Positions 8,407 through 17,951 of a DNA stretch of 64,000 nt are shown one piece after another. Every line of letters starts with the position of its first letter. Position 1 is the stretch's first letter. Source of the stretch: Parapedobacter sp035556095 (lineage in GTDB: Bacteria > Bacteroidota > Bacteroidia > Sphingobacteriales > Sphingobacteriaceae); assembly GCF_035556095.1 (NCBI RefSeq), contig NZ_DATMFT010000018.1, forward strand, positions 1 to 64,000, written 5' to 3'. The notes under the pieces are model-generated. The model saw only the letters and a list, made by a program, of their open reading frames with translations, did no database searches and was not told the origin of the DNA. The position numbers and the translations under genes were made by a program.

Positions 8407-8614
8407 CTACTATATTTTCATCTTCAACGGCCAGATGGAACCGGTTTCATACGTGGCCGCTAAGGTATTGCAATCGACTTGCAATGGCAACTATTTTAAC
8501 ACCGAAAGCGCAGTCTAACATGTTTTTTACCAATAAGGCAACCTGCCTAATTTATAACCATTCTAAATATCTGTGTTTTACACAGTTCTGACAGTGGTCA
8601 GATAGGAGATGTTG

Positions 8615-8622
8615 TACTTTTG
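8615..8622 (+). promoter_or_regulatory. -7 box of the hem operon
   Basis: TACTTTTG matches TAnnTTTG. It predicts a transcription start near 8628 and therefore argues against the upstream TTG (8620) as hemA start. No good -33 element was seen. Confidence 0.5.
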
Positions 8623-8652
8623 TTTCCGAAATTAAGGGAGCATAGTACAGCC

Positions 8653-9894
8653 TTGAAGAATCTTAAAGTCATAGCATTTACCCACAAACATGTGGATCTT
8701 AAGGATTTAGGAAACCTTGTGATTTGCAACGAAGAGTTGGAGAGTCGACTGATTACCCTGAAGAATAGCTTTGACATTCCCGAAATTTTTTATGTGGGTA
8801 CTTGCAATCGCGTTGAATTTGTGTTCTATGGTGCACATGAATTAACGCCCACGTTCATCAAGGAATTCATGCACAAGCTCAACTTCTGTGTTCCTTCAGC
8901 ACAACTGGAGTGTTTCTTGGGCCAGGTAAACACCTACGAGGGTATCGACGCCTTGAACCACCTGCTCCGGATGTCGTGTTCATTGGAAAGTTTGGTTGTA
9001 GGCGAAAAGGAAATCCTAGCACAGGTGCGTAGGGCCTATGAGCGTTGCCGCAAGAGCGGTTTTACGGGCGATTTCCTTCGGTTGGTTATGGATCGGCTAG
9101 TAAAAACAGCAAAAGAGGTATATACACATACGCGCATATCCCGCAATCCGGTTTCCGTGGTTTCGCTGGCTTATCGCAAATTGCGTGAAATCAAATTGGA
9201 AGACAACCCACGTATTCTCATTATCGGCGCGGGGGAAACCAACCAAAACATCGCTAAGTACCTTTTGAAACACCGTTTTTCGAATTTCGTGATATTTAAC
9301 CGCACCTTGGAGAATGCACGAGCACTGAGCGCCGAATTGAATGCTGAAGCGTACCCATTGAGCGAACTTCCCCATTACAAGGGTGGATTTGACATCCTGA
9401 TCACCTGTACCGGGTCGCCCGAAGCGATTATCGATAACACACGCTACCAATCGCTCCTCAATGGCGAGACCGACAGGAAGGTTGTCGTCGATTTAGCCAT
9501 CCCCAACGATGTCCATCCCGAAGTATTGGAGGAGTATCCGGTACACTATATAGAAGTAAGCGGTCTACAGGCAATCGCTTCCAAAAACTTGCAGGAGCGT
9601 TATGATGAATTAGTCCATGCGGAACAAATCATCGCCGACAACATCCGCGAATTCCTTCCGCTACTCAAGCAACGCCGCGTGGAACTGGCTATGCGCGAAG
9701 TACCCGAGAAAGTAAAAGAAATACGTTCTTTTGCACTCAATGAGGTATTCGCCACCGAAGTAGGTGCGTTGGATGCCAATTCGAGGGCTGTGCTCGAAAA
9801 AGTAATGGACTATATGGAAAAAAAATACATCAAAGTACCCATGGTGATGGCCAAGGATATTTTGGTTAAGACAAACCATTCGGACATCCATTAG
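8653..9894 (+). CDS. hemA: glutamyl-tRNA reductase
   Basis: Reduces glutamyl-tRNA(Glu) to glutamate-1-semialdehyde with NADPH, the first committed step of C5 tetrapyrrole synthesis. The TCNRVEF motif with the catalytic cysteine, the SLESLVVGEKEILAQVR tRNA-binding segment, and the IIGAGETNQNIA nucleotide-binding loop are all present, followed by the C-terminal dimerisation helix. I chose TTG at 8653 (LKNLKVIAFTHKHVDL, about 413 residues) because the family starts there and AAGGGAG lies at 8634-8640. A frame from TTG 8620 would start inside the promoter box. It leads the hemA-hemCD-hemB-hemL group. Confidence 0.95.
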   Translation: MKNLKVIAFTHKHVDLKDLGNLVICNEELESRLITLKNSFDIPEIFYVGTCNRVEFVFYGAHELTPTFIKEFMHKLNFCVPSAQLECFLGQVNTYEGIDALNHLLRMSCSLESLVVGEKEILAQVRRAYERCRKSGFTGDFLRLVMDRLVKTAKEVYTHTRISRNPVSVVSLAYRKLREIKLEDNPRILIIGAGETNQNIAKYLLKHRFSNFVIFNRTLENARALSAELNAEAYPLSELPHYKGGFDILITCTGSPEAIIDNTRYQSLLNGETDRKVVVDLAIPNDVHPEVLEEYPVHYIEVSGLQAIASKNLQERYDELVHAEQIIADNIREFLPLLKQRRVELAMREVPEKVKEIRSFALNEVFATEVGALDANSRAVLEKVMDYMEKKYIKVPMVMAKDILVKTNHSDIH

Positions 9895-9930
9895 TGCCTC
9901 GTCGTTACCCGAAACGTACAATCTTTTAAC

Positions 9931-9978
9931 TTATCCGTTCGGATAACGCCTTATATTCGTTAAGTTTCGCAAACTTAA
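9931..9978 (+). other. two tandem hairpins between hemA and hemCD
   Basis: TTATCC-GTTC-GGATAA (9931-9946) and TTAAGTTT-CGC-AAACTTAA (9960-9978) are perfect stem-loops. Neither has a clear T-run, so they may be weak terminators, RNA-processing sites or operators. The rest of the 186-bp gap shows nothing else except the box at 10070. Confidence 0.45.
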
Positions 9979-10069
9979 AAGGCTCTTAATGGCAGCGAAG
10001 AGATCCCCGAACACAGCGTCGTGATTTCATTGATACCAGAAAGATATTAAAAAACATCAATAATTTAGC

Positions 10070-10077
10070 TAAGTTTG
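10070..10077 (+). promoter_or_regulatory. -7 box in front of hemCD
   Basis: TAAGTTTG fits TAnnTTTG and ends only 3 bases before the ATG at 10081. If it is used, the transcript would be leaderless or translation would start at the in-frame TTG at 10129. Confidence 0.45.
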
Positions 10078-10080
10078 TGT

Positions 10081-11718
10081 ATGCTAACAGATGAACCCCT
10101 GACTAAAACGGCCCCTACCCTAACAAAATTGGTAGACCGCACGCTCATTATTGGCACCCGTGGAAGTGAGCTGGCCTTATGGCAGGCCAATTACGTCAAA
10201 GACCGACTGGCCGAAATCGGCGTGGATGCAGCACTCAAAGTCATCAAGACACAGGGCGACATTGTGCAGCATTTACGGCTGGACAAACTGGAAGGAAAAG
10301 GGTTCTTTACCAAAGAATTGGAAGAAGAGCTATTAAATGGAGGTATCGACCTCGCTGTCCATTCACACAAGGATCTCCCCACAGTACACCCCCCTGGCCT
10401 CACCATCGCAGCCGTTACCGCCCGTGAAGACCCGTCGGAGTTGCTCATCATCCATAAAGACTGTGTAGACCTGAAGAAACGTCTAGCACTTAAACACAAC
10501 GCCATCGTAGGTACTTCTTCAAACCGCCGGAAAGCGCAGTTGTTGGCCATGCGCCCGGATTTGGAGTTCGATGACCTCCGTGGGAATGTACTGAGCCGCA
10601 TTCAGAAACTCCGCGACGAGAATTTTGATGCCATCATGCTTGCCAAAGCGGGGATTACCCGCGTCAATGTTGACCTCAGCGACTTCCATGTCGAAGAACT
10701 CCCACCGGTGGAAATCATACCTGCCCCGGCACAAGGGGTCTTAGCGGTGCAGATCCGTGAAAACGACACGCAACTCGCGGACGTACTGCAGTCCATACAC
10801 AACGCTGCCGTGGCAGATACCATTGCCGTTGAACGCAAAGTGCTGAACCTTTTCGATGCAGGGTGCCATGCGCCGTTGGGTTGTTACTGCCGTAAACAGG
10901 GCGATTTGTATGAAGTATGGACCTCCAACGCCGAAGATAGCGAAGAGTTTCCCGACCGCCTCTACCTCACCGCCGAACACACGGACGGGCTGGCCGAACG
11001 GATCGCCAATAAATTCGACAAAACGCGGAAACTGCCGGGCCATGTATTCATCACGCGCGACTTATCCGAAGCCAGCTATTTCCATCGTGCCATGGCCAAA
11101 CACGACATTAAGGTGGAGGGTCGCTCACTGATCCGCATTTTCCCCATGATTAATAAGCTAGACCCCTATATTCTCAAGTATGTCGACTGGGTGTTTTTTG
11201 GTAGTAAAAATGGCATCGAAAACTTCTTTAAACTCGAACCGCGGCTGAGTAAACGAACGAAATTTGCGGTTATCGGGCGTGGCTCCGAAGAGATGCTCAG
11301 GCAGTTTGGCCATGCCCCGGAGTTTTCCGGAGAAAGGCTGGGCATCAACATGGAGGAAATCGCCGAAGAGTTTGCCAAAATTGCCGATGGCACCACCGTG
11401 CTGATTCCCCGTGCCAAAGATTCTCTGGAAACCATCCAAAAGTCACTAACGGCAGATACTAAAGTAATCAATCTACCGGTATATCAGACGCGCATCGATA
11501 CCAACGTGTCCAAGTCGAACGCCGATGTATTGATTTTCACCAGCCCCTCAAATGTGGAGGCCTATTTCGTAGATAACCTGGTCGACCCGGGCCAACAGAT
11601 TATCTGTATCGGGCGGTCTACAGGTCGGAAAATCGAAGAATTCGGACTGCCATACACACTCCCGTACTCACCCGACGAAATCGGTCTTGCCGAAGCGGTA
11701 TTCGGGTTGGATTACTAG
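10081..11718 (+). CDS. hemC: HemC-HemD fusion: porphobilinogen deaminase / uroporphyrinogen-III synthase
   Basis: A 545-residue bifunctional enzyme. Residues ~17-305 are porphobilinogen deaminase (IIGTRGSELALWQ, HSHKDLPT, and DAGCHAPLG with the dipyrromethane-binding cysteine at about 262). Residues ~312-545 look like uroporphyrinogen-III synthase (VFITRDLSEASYFHRAM start, later LIFTSPSNVEAYF and ICIGRSTGRKI). It would polymerise four porphobilinogens and close the ring with D-ring inversion in one chain. The start is uncertain: ATG 10081 lies next to the promoter box, and TTG 10129 would begin right before the conserved domain. Confidence 0.93.
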   Translation: MLTDEPLTKTAPTLTKLVDRTLIIGTRGSELALWQANYVKDRLAEIGVDAALKVIKTQGDIVQHLRLDKLEGKGFFTKELEEELLNGGIDLAVHSHKDLPTVHPPGLTIAAVTAREDPSELLIIHKDCVDLKKRLALKHNAIVGTSSNRRKAQLLAMRPDLEFDDLRGNVLSRIQKLRDENFDAIMLAKAGITRVNVDLSDFHVEELPPVEIIPAPAQGVLAVQIRENDTQLADVLQSIHNAAVADTIAVERKVLNLFDAGCHAPLGCYCRKQGDLYEVWTSNAEDSEEFPDRLYLTAEHTDGLAERIANKFDKTRKLPGHVFITRDLSEASYFHRAMAKHDIKVEGRSLIRIFPMINKLDPYILKYVDWVFFGSKNGIENFFKLEPRLSKRTKFAVIGRGSEEMLRQFGHAPEFSGERLGINMEEIAEEFAKIADGTTVLIPRAKDSLETIQKSLTADTKVINLPVYQTRIDTNVSKSNADVLIFTSPSNVEAYFVDNLVDPGQQIICIGRSTGRKIEEFGLPYTLPYSPDEIGLAEAVFGLDY

Positions 11719-11772
11719 CCGCTTTGTTGATGATACCATATATGATTTCGAGGGATTTCCAATTAATATAGC

Positions 11773-12744
11773 ATGCTAATACGACCAAGAAGAAACCGCA
11801 AATCAGCGGTGATACGGGATATGGTGCAGGAAACGCACATCACGGCGTCAAACCTGATATTTCCCTTGTTTATTATCGATGGCAACAACGTTAAAACAGA
11901 GGTCTCCTCCATGCCCGGTATTTACCGGTATACGGTAGACAACCTACTCCGCGAGGTGGAGCACTGCATGGAACTTGGGCTGCATGCATTCGATTTGTTT
12001 CCCAATATCGATGAATCACTCAAAGACAAGTACGCAACCGAAAGCACGAGGAAAGGCAGTTTGTACCTCCGTGCCATCGCCGAAGTGAAACAACGTTTCC
12101 CAGAAGCGTGTGTCATCACCGATGTAGCCATGGACCCCTACAGTAGCGACGGGCATGACGGTCTGGTGGAAAACGGCGAAGTGCTGAATGACGAAACATT
12201 GATCATCTTGGGCCAGATGGCACTGGCGCATGCCCAAGCAGGTGCCGATATCATTGCGCCATCAGACATGATGGATGGACGGATCGGTTACATCCGTAAT
12301 GTGCTAGACGAAAACGGCTTCACCAAGGTATCATTGATGTCGTATACCGCCAAATACGCCAGCGCCTTTTATGGCCCTTTCCGCGACGCCCTCAACTCAG
12401 CACCGAAACACGGCGACAAGAAATCGTACCAAATGGATCCCGCCAATCAGCGCGAAGCGTTGATCGAAGCGGAATTGGACACCCAAGAAGGGGCGGACTT
12501 CTTGATGGTAAAGCCGGCACTCGCCTACCTGGATGTTATCAAGCTACTGCGTGATGGTTTTGACCTTCCTATAGCAGCTTATAACGTCAGTGGTGAGTAT
12601 GCTATGGTTAAAGCCTCAGCCCGCAATGGCTGGCTCGATGAGCGCCGGGCAACAATGGAAGTCCTTACGGGAATCCGCCGGGCAGGAGCCACCGCCATCC
12701 TCACCTACCATGCCAAGGAAGTACTGGAAAATAAGTGGCTCTAA
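11773..12744 (+). CDS. hemB: delta-aminolevulinic acid dehydratase (porphobilinogen synthase)
   Basis: Condenses two 5-aminolevulinates to porphobilinogen in the cytosol. It has 323 residues. Both Schiff-base lysines are visible, in MSYTAKYAS (about K194) and MVKPALAYLDV (about K247). The metal-binding stretch reads DVAMDPYSSDGHDG, with no cysteine triad, so this is the zinc-independent, magnesium-type enzyme (established difference between subfamilies). It lies 54 bp after hemCD and 42 bp before hemL and is probably co-transcribed. Confidence 0.97.
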   Translation: MLIRPRRNRKSAVIRDMVQETHITASNLIFPLFIIDGNNVKTEVSSMPGIYRYTVDNLLREVEHCMELGLHAFDLFPNIDESLKDKYATESTRKGSLYLRAIAEVKQRFPEACVITDVAMDPYSSDGHDGLVENGEVLNDETLIILGQMALAHAQAGADIIAPSDMMDGRIGYIRNVLDENGFTKVSLMSYTAKYASAFYGPFRDALNSAPKHGDKKSYQMDPANQREALIEAELDTQEGADFLMVKPALAYLDVIKLLRDGFDLPIAAYNVSGEYAMVKASARNGWLDERRATMEVLTGIRRAGATAILTYHAKEVLENKWL

Positions 12745-12749
12745 ACGGA

Positions 12750-12784
12750 TTGATAATTGATAGTTGATAGTTGATAGTTAATAA
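12750..12784 (+). repeat. short TTGATAG tandem repeat between hemB and hemL
   Basis: About five degenerate 7-bp units (TTGATAA/TTGATAG/TTGATAGT) fill the gap. The stretch is AT-rich and could help translation initiation of hemL, but it is more likely simple slippage sequence. Confidence 0.6.
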
Positions 12785-12786
12785 AG

Positions 12787-14172
12787 ATGTTAGACGCATT
12801 GAAGAAAGCCTTCGGCGGAAGTGATGAACCTCAGCCCCCGTCGGGCAAAAGAAACGATATTGTACGTGAAAAATCAGCCGAATTATTTGAACGGGCCCAA
12901 CGGTATTTTCCTGGAGGCGTCAACTCGCCCGTACGGGCATTCAAATCGGTTTATGGTACGCCGTTGTTTATCGAACGGGGCGATGGCTGTTACCTATGGG
13001 ACGCCGATGGCAACAAATTCATTGATTTCTGCTGTTCCTGGGGACCATTGATATTGGGCCACAACCATCCCAAAATAAGGGAAAAAGTAACCCAAACCCT
13101 CGAAAAAGGCTTAAGTTTCGGTGCGCCCACAGCATTGGAGAACGAACTCGCCGAGCTCATCCTCGAACACAACAGATACATCGAGAAAATCCGGTTCGTC
13201 AGCTCCGGTACCGAGGCCGTCATGTCGGCCATCCGGCTGGCCAGGGGGTATACCGGGCGCGATAAAATCATCAAATTCGAAGGATGCTATCACGGCCACT
13301 CCGATTCACTGCTGGTGAAGGCGGGTTCGGGGCTGGTCACATTCGGCGAGACCTCTTCCGCCGGGGTTCCCAAAGCATTTGCCGACGAAACTATCGTTAT
13401 TCCACTGAATGACCGGAGCGCTGTGGAAACGGCGTTCGCCCAATTCGAGGGGCAAATCGCAGCGGTCATCATTGAGGGGGTACCGGCAAACAACGGACTG
13501 CTTATCCAAGACCGGGAATACATCCACTTCCTACGCGAAATTACCCACCAGCATCAAGCGCTGCTTATCTTTGATGAGGTCATTACCGGGTTCCGCCTTG
13601 GGTTTGAAGGCGCAGCGGCCCATTACGACGTGCATCCGGATATCGTCACTTATGGCAAAATTATCGGCGGGGGTATGCCCGTGGGTGCCTATGGCGCATC
13701 GGCCGCGCTGATGGGCCACATATCGCCCGAGGGCGCCGTTTACCAAGCTGGAACCCTATCGGGCAATCCCGTAGCCATGGCTGCGGGAATCGCACAGCTC
13801 ACGGTACTTAAAAGCGGTAATTTCTATAAAAACCTCCACACGAAGACCACGGAGTTCGTCGAAGCGATACAACGCTATGCTTCCGCCAAAAACTACCGGT
13901 TCAAGGTTTTCCAGATCGGCTCGATTTTTTGGTTTGCTTTTACCGACAAAGAGACCATCCTGGCTGCCAGCGATATCGATCACAGTAGCATGGAATACTA
14001 TAAGGCATTCCATCGCGAATTGCTCAACCGCGGCGTATACCTGGGGCCTTCGGGCTACGAAGTAGGATTTGTTTCCGCAGCGCACACGAAGGTCGAGCTG
14101 GAAAAGACCAAGCGCGCCATCTTCGAAAGCCTCGATGAGGCGTTCCGGACGATGGGCGCCCCAAAATTATAA
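12787..14172 (+). CDS. hemL: glutamate-1-semialdehyde 2,1-aminomutase
   Basis: A PLP enzyme that converts glutamate-1-semialdehyde, the HemA product, into 5-aminolevulinate. It has 461 residues, about 25 more than usual at the N-terminus (MLDALKKAFGGSDEPQPPSGK), before the normal RAQRYFPGGVNSPVRAF. The PLP lysine is in TYGKIIGGGMPVGAYG at about residue 291, and FDEVITGFR is the cofactor-binding aspartate region. The 3' end overlaps the convergent uxaC by 6 bp. With HemA, HemCD and HemB this gives four of the enzyme steps; hemE and later genes are not in the group. Confidence 0.96.
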   Translation: MLDALKKAFGGSDEPQPPSGKRNDIVREKSAELFERAQRYFPGGVNSPVRAFKSVYGTPLFIERGDGCYLWDADGNKFIDFCCSWGPLILGHNHPKIREKVTQTLEKGLSFGAPTALENELAELILEHNRYIEKIRFVSSGTEAVMSAIRLARGYTGRDKIIKFEGCYHGHSDSLLVKAGSGLVTFGETSSAGVPKAFADETIVIPLNDRSAVETAFAQFEGQIAAVIIEGVPANNGLLIQDREYIHFLREITHQHQALLIFDEVITGFRLGFEGAAAHYDVHPDIVTYGKIIGGGMPVGAYGASAALMGHISPEGAVYQAGTLSGNPVAMAAGIAQLTVLKSGNFYKNLHTKTTEFVEAIQRYASAKNYRFKVFQIGSIFWFAFTDKETILAASDIDHSSMEYYKAFHRELLNRGVYLGPSGYEVGFVSAAHTKVELEKTKRAIFESLDEAFRTMGAPKL

Positions 14173-15570
14173 GTTGAAATACTGCTTGGCGTTGTGGTAG
14201 CAAATATCTTGTATCACTTTGCCTGTCCAATCGATATCATCCGGCAGCAGGCCCTTGTTCATATCTTCGGCGAAGAGGTTGCATAGCAACCGTCGGAAAT
14301 ATTCATGCCTCGAGTACGACAGGAAGCTGCGTGAATCGGTCAGCATCCCCACGAAACAACTGATCAATCCGATGTTCGACAAGGTATTCAGTTGTTGGGT
14401 CATGCCATCGAGCTGGTCCAGAAACCACCAGCCCGAACCAAACTGCATCTTGCCTTTGGTCCCTTCCGCCTGGAAATTCCCCATCATGGCGGCAAAAACG
14501 GCGTTATCTGCGGGGTTGAGGTTGTATACCACGGTTTTGGCCAAACGGCCTTCTTCCTCCAACGTATTGAAAAAATGCTGCATGGACTGTGCCTGCTGGA
14601 AATCGCCGATAGAGTCGTATCCGGTATCGGCGCCGAGCTCCCGCAATTTCCGGCTATTGGTATTCCGAAGCGGACCGAGGTGGAATTGCTGCACCCATCC
14701 TTTGTCGTGATACAATTTGCACAATTCAGAAAGCACCAAAAAGGTAAATGCCTCCTCATGTTCAGCCGCCAGGGCATCATCGCCCGCAAGCACCAGTTTA
14801 AACACTTCGTCCAATGAAAGACTTGTATCCACTTCACGAGGAAGGCTGTTGAGGCCATGGTCGGCAATGCGGCAGCCATGGCTATGGAAATAATACAGTC
14901 GGTTCCACAAGGCATCCAATAGGGTATCCAAATCAACGATGGCCACGCCGCTGCTCGCCTGCAATTGATCGATATAGCGGCGATAGTCGTCACCCTTGCT
15001 CAGTTGGAACACCTTATCCGGCCTGAACGTTGGCAACACCTTTGTTCCAAAACCCGAGCCGGCAATGGCTTGGTGGTGGCGCAGGTCATCCACAGGATCA
15101 TCGGTCGTCCCTACCATTTCCACGCCGAAATGCGTCAACAACCCCCGGGGTGAAAACGCCGATGTTTGCAATTGTGCCGAGGCCGTATCGAAAATCCGGT
15201 CCGCATTCCCAGGTCCCAACAGCTCGGTGATGCCGAATGGGTTCTTGAGTTCCATGTGGGTCCAATGGTACAGCGGATTGCGCAACGTGTAGGGAACCGC
15301 CTCGGCCCACTTGCGGAATTTCTCCCGGTCGGTTGCCGTACCGGTTATGTATTGCTCCTCGGTACCCAGCACACGCAGTGCGCGCCATTTATAGTGGTCG
15401 CCCGCGAGCCAGATACGCGTTAGGTTTTCGAATTTCCCATCAGACGCAATACCATCGGGAGGAAGGTGCGAATGGTAATCGATGATGGGTAGTTCTTTAA
15501 CGTACTCGTGGTAAAGCCGTACGGCATGTTTCGACTGAAGCAGGAAATCGTCGTGAAGAAAATAAGCCAT
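14167..15570 (-). CDS. uxaC: uronate (glucuronate/galacturonate) isomerase
   Basis: Isomerises D-glucuronate to D-fructuronate and D-galacturonate to D-tagaturonate. It has 467 residues, the normal length, with the amidohydrolase-like IDYHSHLPP motif near residue 30 that binds the metal. It is the last gene of an SDR-uxuA-uxaC group: uxuA ends 17 bp upstream. The group covers conversion of hexuronate to 2-keto-3-deoxygluconate. Its 3' end overlaps hemL by 6 bp. Confidence 0.96.
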   Translation of the reverse strand: MAYFLHDDFLLQSKHAVRLYHEYVKELPIIDYHSHLPPDGIASDGKFENLTRIWLAGDHYKWRALRVLGTEEQYITGTATDREKFRKWAEAVPYTLRNPLYHWTHMELKNPFGITELLGPGNADRIFDTASAQLQTSAFSPRGLLTHFGVEMVGTTDDPVDDLRHHQAIAGSGFGTKVLPTFRPDKVFQLSKGDDYRRYIDQLQASSGVAIVDLDTLLDALWNRLYYFHSHGCRIADHGLNSLPREVDTSLSLDEVFKLVLAGDDALAAEHEEAFTFLVLSELCKLYHDKGWVQQFHLGPLRNTNSRKLRELGADTGYDSIGDFQQAQSMQHFFNTLEEEGRLAKTVVYNLNPADNAVFAAMMGNFQAEGTKGKMQFGSGWWFLDQLDGMTQQLNTLSNIGLISCFVGMLTDSRSFLSYSRHEYFRRLLCNLFAEDMNKGLLPDDIDWTGKVIQDICYHNAKQYFNL

Positions 15571-15586
15571 GTGTATAGTGATCTGA

Positions 15587-16750
15587 TTACTGTCCCATTA
15601 TTCCTAACTCCAGTCCCCGAAGCTCCGCCAAGCCGCGCAGGCGCCCGATGGCCGAATACCCCGGAGCGGTAATCTTGTCCATGTCGTCGAGCATCTGGTG
15701 CCCATGGTCCGGCCGGAACGGTATCGCTTCGCCACGCTGTTGGTTTTCGGCGACCAATGCCTTCATCACCGTATACATATCAACGTCGCCGTCGAGATGA
15801 TCGGCCTCGTAAAAATTCCCCAGGCTATCCTTTTTCACGTTGCGCAGGTGCGCGAAATAGACGCGTGACTTCACTGCATCGAATATATCGGGAAGGTCAT
15901 TGCCCTTACCCGCACCCAGTGACCCTGTACAGAAGCAGATGCCGTTGAAGGGCCGGTCCAGCGAACGGATAATATACAAAAGGTCTTCCTTGTTGCTCGC
16001 AATCCGCGGTAACCCGAGAATTGGATAAGGGGGGTCATCCGGATGGATGGTCATCCGGATACCTTCTTCCTCGCATACATCGGCAATAGCAGACAGGAAC
16101 CAAATCAGGTTCTCACGCAGGCCATCGAAGCCAATGGTCGCATATTCGCGGATACTTTCCCGTAATTCATCCAGTTCAATACTGCGCTCGCCCGGTATCC
16201 CCATCAACACATTGCTGTTGAGGAGCTCGATCGCCTGTGGGGAATAGGCTTCATACCGTTTCTTGGCCTCCACCCTCACAGCTTCCGGATAATCCTGTTC
16301 GGCCCCTTCCCTTTTCAATACAAACAGGTCGAAAACTGCCAAATCATTCCAATCAAAATACAATGCTTTAGAGCCGTCTTTCATCTCCAGATCGAGTTGG
16401 GTGCGTGTCCAATCCAATACCGGCATAAAATTATAGCAGACCGTTTTTATTCCCGCAACAGCAAGGTTCCGTAGGCTCTGCCGATAATTGTCTAGGTACC
16501 GCTCCGCATCGGCCCGCCGGGTTTTTATAGCCTCGTGCACTGCTACACTTTCCACGACGCTCCATGTCAGTCCGGCAGCTTCGATAATCGCTTTCCGCTC
16601 GCGTATGTCTTCCAACGGCCACACGTCGCCATGGGGAATGTGGTGCAGCGCCGTTACAATCCCGGTTGCCCCCGCTTGTTTGATATCCTGCAATGAAACC
16701 GTATCGGCAGGACCGTACCACCGCCACGTCTGTTCAAGTTTTTTTGTCAT
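15587..16750 (-). CDS. uxuA: mannonate dehydratase
   Basis: Dehydrates D-mannonate to 2-keto-3-deoxy-D-gluconate. The product has 387 residues from ATG 16750 (MTKKLEQTWRWYGPADTVSL), the family N-terminus; a longer frame to 16831 is not supported. The core holds MTIHPDDPPYPILGLPRI and FRPDHGHQMLDD, the metal and substrate-binding segments of this TIM-barrel family. It lies between the SDR gene (126 bp upstream) and uxaC in a hexuronate-use group. Confidence 0.96.
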   Translation of the reverse strand: MTKKLEQTWRWYGPADTVSLQDIKQAGATGIVTALHHIPHGDVWPLEDIRERKAIIEAAGLTWSVVESVAVHEAIKTRRADAERYLDNYRQSLRNLAVAGIKTVCYNFMPVLDWTRTQLDLEMKDGSKALYFDWNDLAVFDLFVLKREGAEQDYPEAVRVEAKKRYEAYSPQAIELLNSNVLMGIPGERSIELDELRESIREYATIGFDGLRENLIWFLSAIADVCEEEGIRMTIHPDDPPYPILGLPRIASNKEDLLYIIRSLDRPFNGICFCTGSLGAGKGNDLPDIFDAVKSRVYFAHLRNVKKDSLGNFYEADHLDGDVDMYTVMKALVAENQQRGEAIPFRPDHGHQMLDDMDKITAPGYSAIGRLRGLAELRGLELGIMGQ

Positions 16751-16876
16751 GTCTTTTATTTTGCCTTCTGCTTTTTGCGCTGTGCTTTTTGCATGCTGTT
16801 GCTCCCGGCAGGCTAAACCCGTTCGCCTCAATGTGCAATACGAACCACTAGATACTAATTACTAACTACTAAATAG

Positions 16877-17698
16877 CTACACCCCACTCCAGGCGTTGAA
16901 TCCACCATCCACCAATATGGTTTCACCCGAAATAAAGCCCGACGCATCGCTTAGCAAGAAGATTAACGTACCGGTGAGTTCAGCCGGGTCGCCCAGCCGT
17001 CCGAATGCCGTATTGTTCACGAACCGCTGTGCGCGGTCGGTATAAGACCCATTGGGGTTGGTCAGCAACGTGCGGTTCTGTTCGGTAAGGAACACCCCGG
17101 GGGCGATGCCATTCACCCGCACTTTATCGCCATAACGCTGGGCCAACTCGACGGCCATCCACTTGGTGTAGCCCTCAATTGCACATTTGGCCATATTATA
17201 CCCCATTACACGGGTAATGGCTTGTTGGGCGGCCAACGACGAAATATTTACAATAGATCCTTTCCCCTTCTCTGCGATTATCCGGCCGAAAACGTGCGTA
17301 GGGATAACCGTACCAAAGAGATTTAATTCAACGGCTTTCTGTGTATCGGCAATTTTGGTATCAAAAAGATTTTGGTCGGGGCCAATCGTTGCCCCCGGGA
17401 TATTCCCTCCCGCCGCATTCACCAGCCCATCTATTGTGCCCCAAGCGTCCAATATCTGGTCCTTAGCCTGGTGTACAGCCTGTTCATCCAATACATCCGT
17501 AATCACGGCAATGGCGTCGCCACCGTTACGCTTTATCGCCGCAACCCGAGCATCCGCCCGTTCCTTGTTACGACCCAACACCGCCACTTTAGCACCTGCC
17601 GCTGCGGTAGCCAAAGCGAACGATTCGCCCAGAACTCCTGTCGCGCCTGTAATCACAATCACTTTACCGGCTAAAGAAAACTGTTGTATTCCGTCCAT
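16877..17698 (-). CDS. SDR oxidoreductase, probable D-mannonate oxidoreductase (fructuronate reductase)
   Basis: A 273-residue short-chain dehydrogenase with the TGATGVLG nucleotide loop near residue 18, NAAGGN near 92, the catalytic Ser in SSLAAQQ and YNMAK (Tyr-x-x-x-Lys) near residues 167-171. By family resemblance and by its place before uxuA and uxaC it probably reduces D-fructuronate to D-mannonate, the step done by unrelated UxuB in E. coli. The pathway would be uronate, then fructuronate (UxaC), mannonate (this enzyme) and 2-keto-3-deoxygluconate (UxuA). Kinase and aldolase genes are not nearby. Confidence 0.88.
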   Translation of the reverse strand: MDGIQQFSLAGKVIVITGATGVLGESFALATAAAGAKVAVLGRNKERADARVAAIKRNGGDAIAVITDVLDEQAVHQAKDQILDAWGTIDGLVNAAGGNIPGATIGPDQNLFDTKIADTQKAVELNLFGTVIPTHVFGRIIAEKGKGSIVNISSLAAQQAITRVMGYNMAKCAIEGYTKWMAVELAQRYGDKVRVNGIAPGVFLTEQNRTLLTNPNGSYTDRAQRFVNNTAFGRLGDPAELTGTLIFLLSDASGFISGETILVDGGFNAWSGV

Positions 17699-17883
17699 AG
17701 TTTTAAGAAATAAGGTCTATTGTGTATTTTAATCCCCAATATTAGTCAAAAATGGATTGAATAGAGATACGTTTTCACATAAAAATTCACGAAAACGTTG
17801 TAGGGGAACCAACATGAATAAGCCGTAACTGACGCATTTACAAAAATTTAACAAAATTATTTTAAGATGTCGTTTTAAAGCGA

Positions 17884-17891
17884 TACTTTTG
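17884..17891 (+). promoter_or_regulatory. -7 box of the HU gene
   Basis: TACTTTTG matches TAnnTTTG and lies 60 bp before the HU start. The 253-bp gap between uxuB-like and HU genes is AT-rich; nothing else was recognised in it. Confidence 0.5.
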
Positions 17892-17951
17892 CATCCCCAA
17901 CATTGGAAGGGCTTATGTATTGAAAAATAATTAATTACAAAAATTATAGAT

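Noticed and set aside
12750..12784. TTGATAG repeat as a regulatory iteron
   Set aside because: Seven-base AT-rich slippage repeats of this kind are common between Bacteroidota genes and the units are degenerate.
16751..16876. A gene or operator in the gap between uxuA and the SDR gene
   Set aside because: Only T-rich stretches and an ACTAA-like slippage run were found; the longer uxuA frame through it has no family match.
14167..17698. A full polysaccharide utilisation locus around the uronate genes
   Set aside because: No SusC/SusD pair, lyase or transporter lies next to the three genes; the TonB-type receptor is 25 kb away and lacks SusD.
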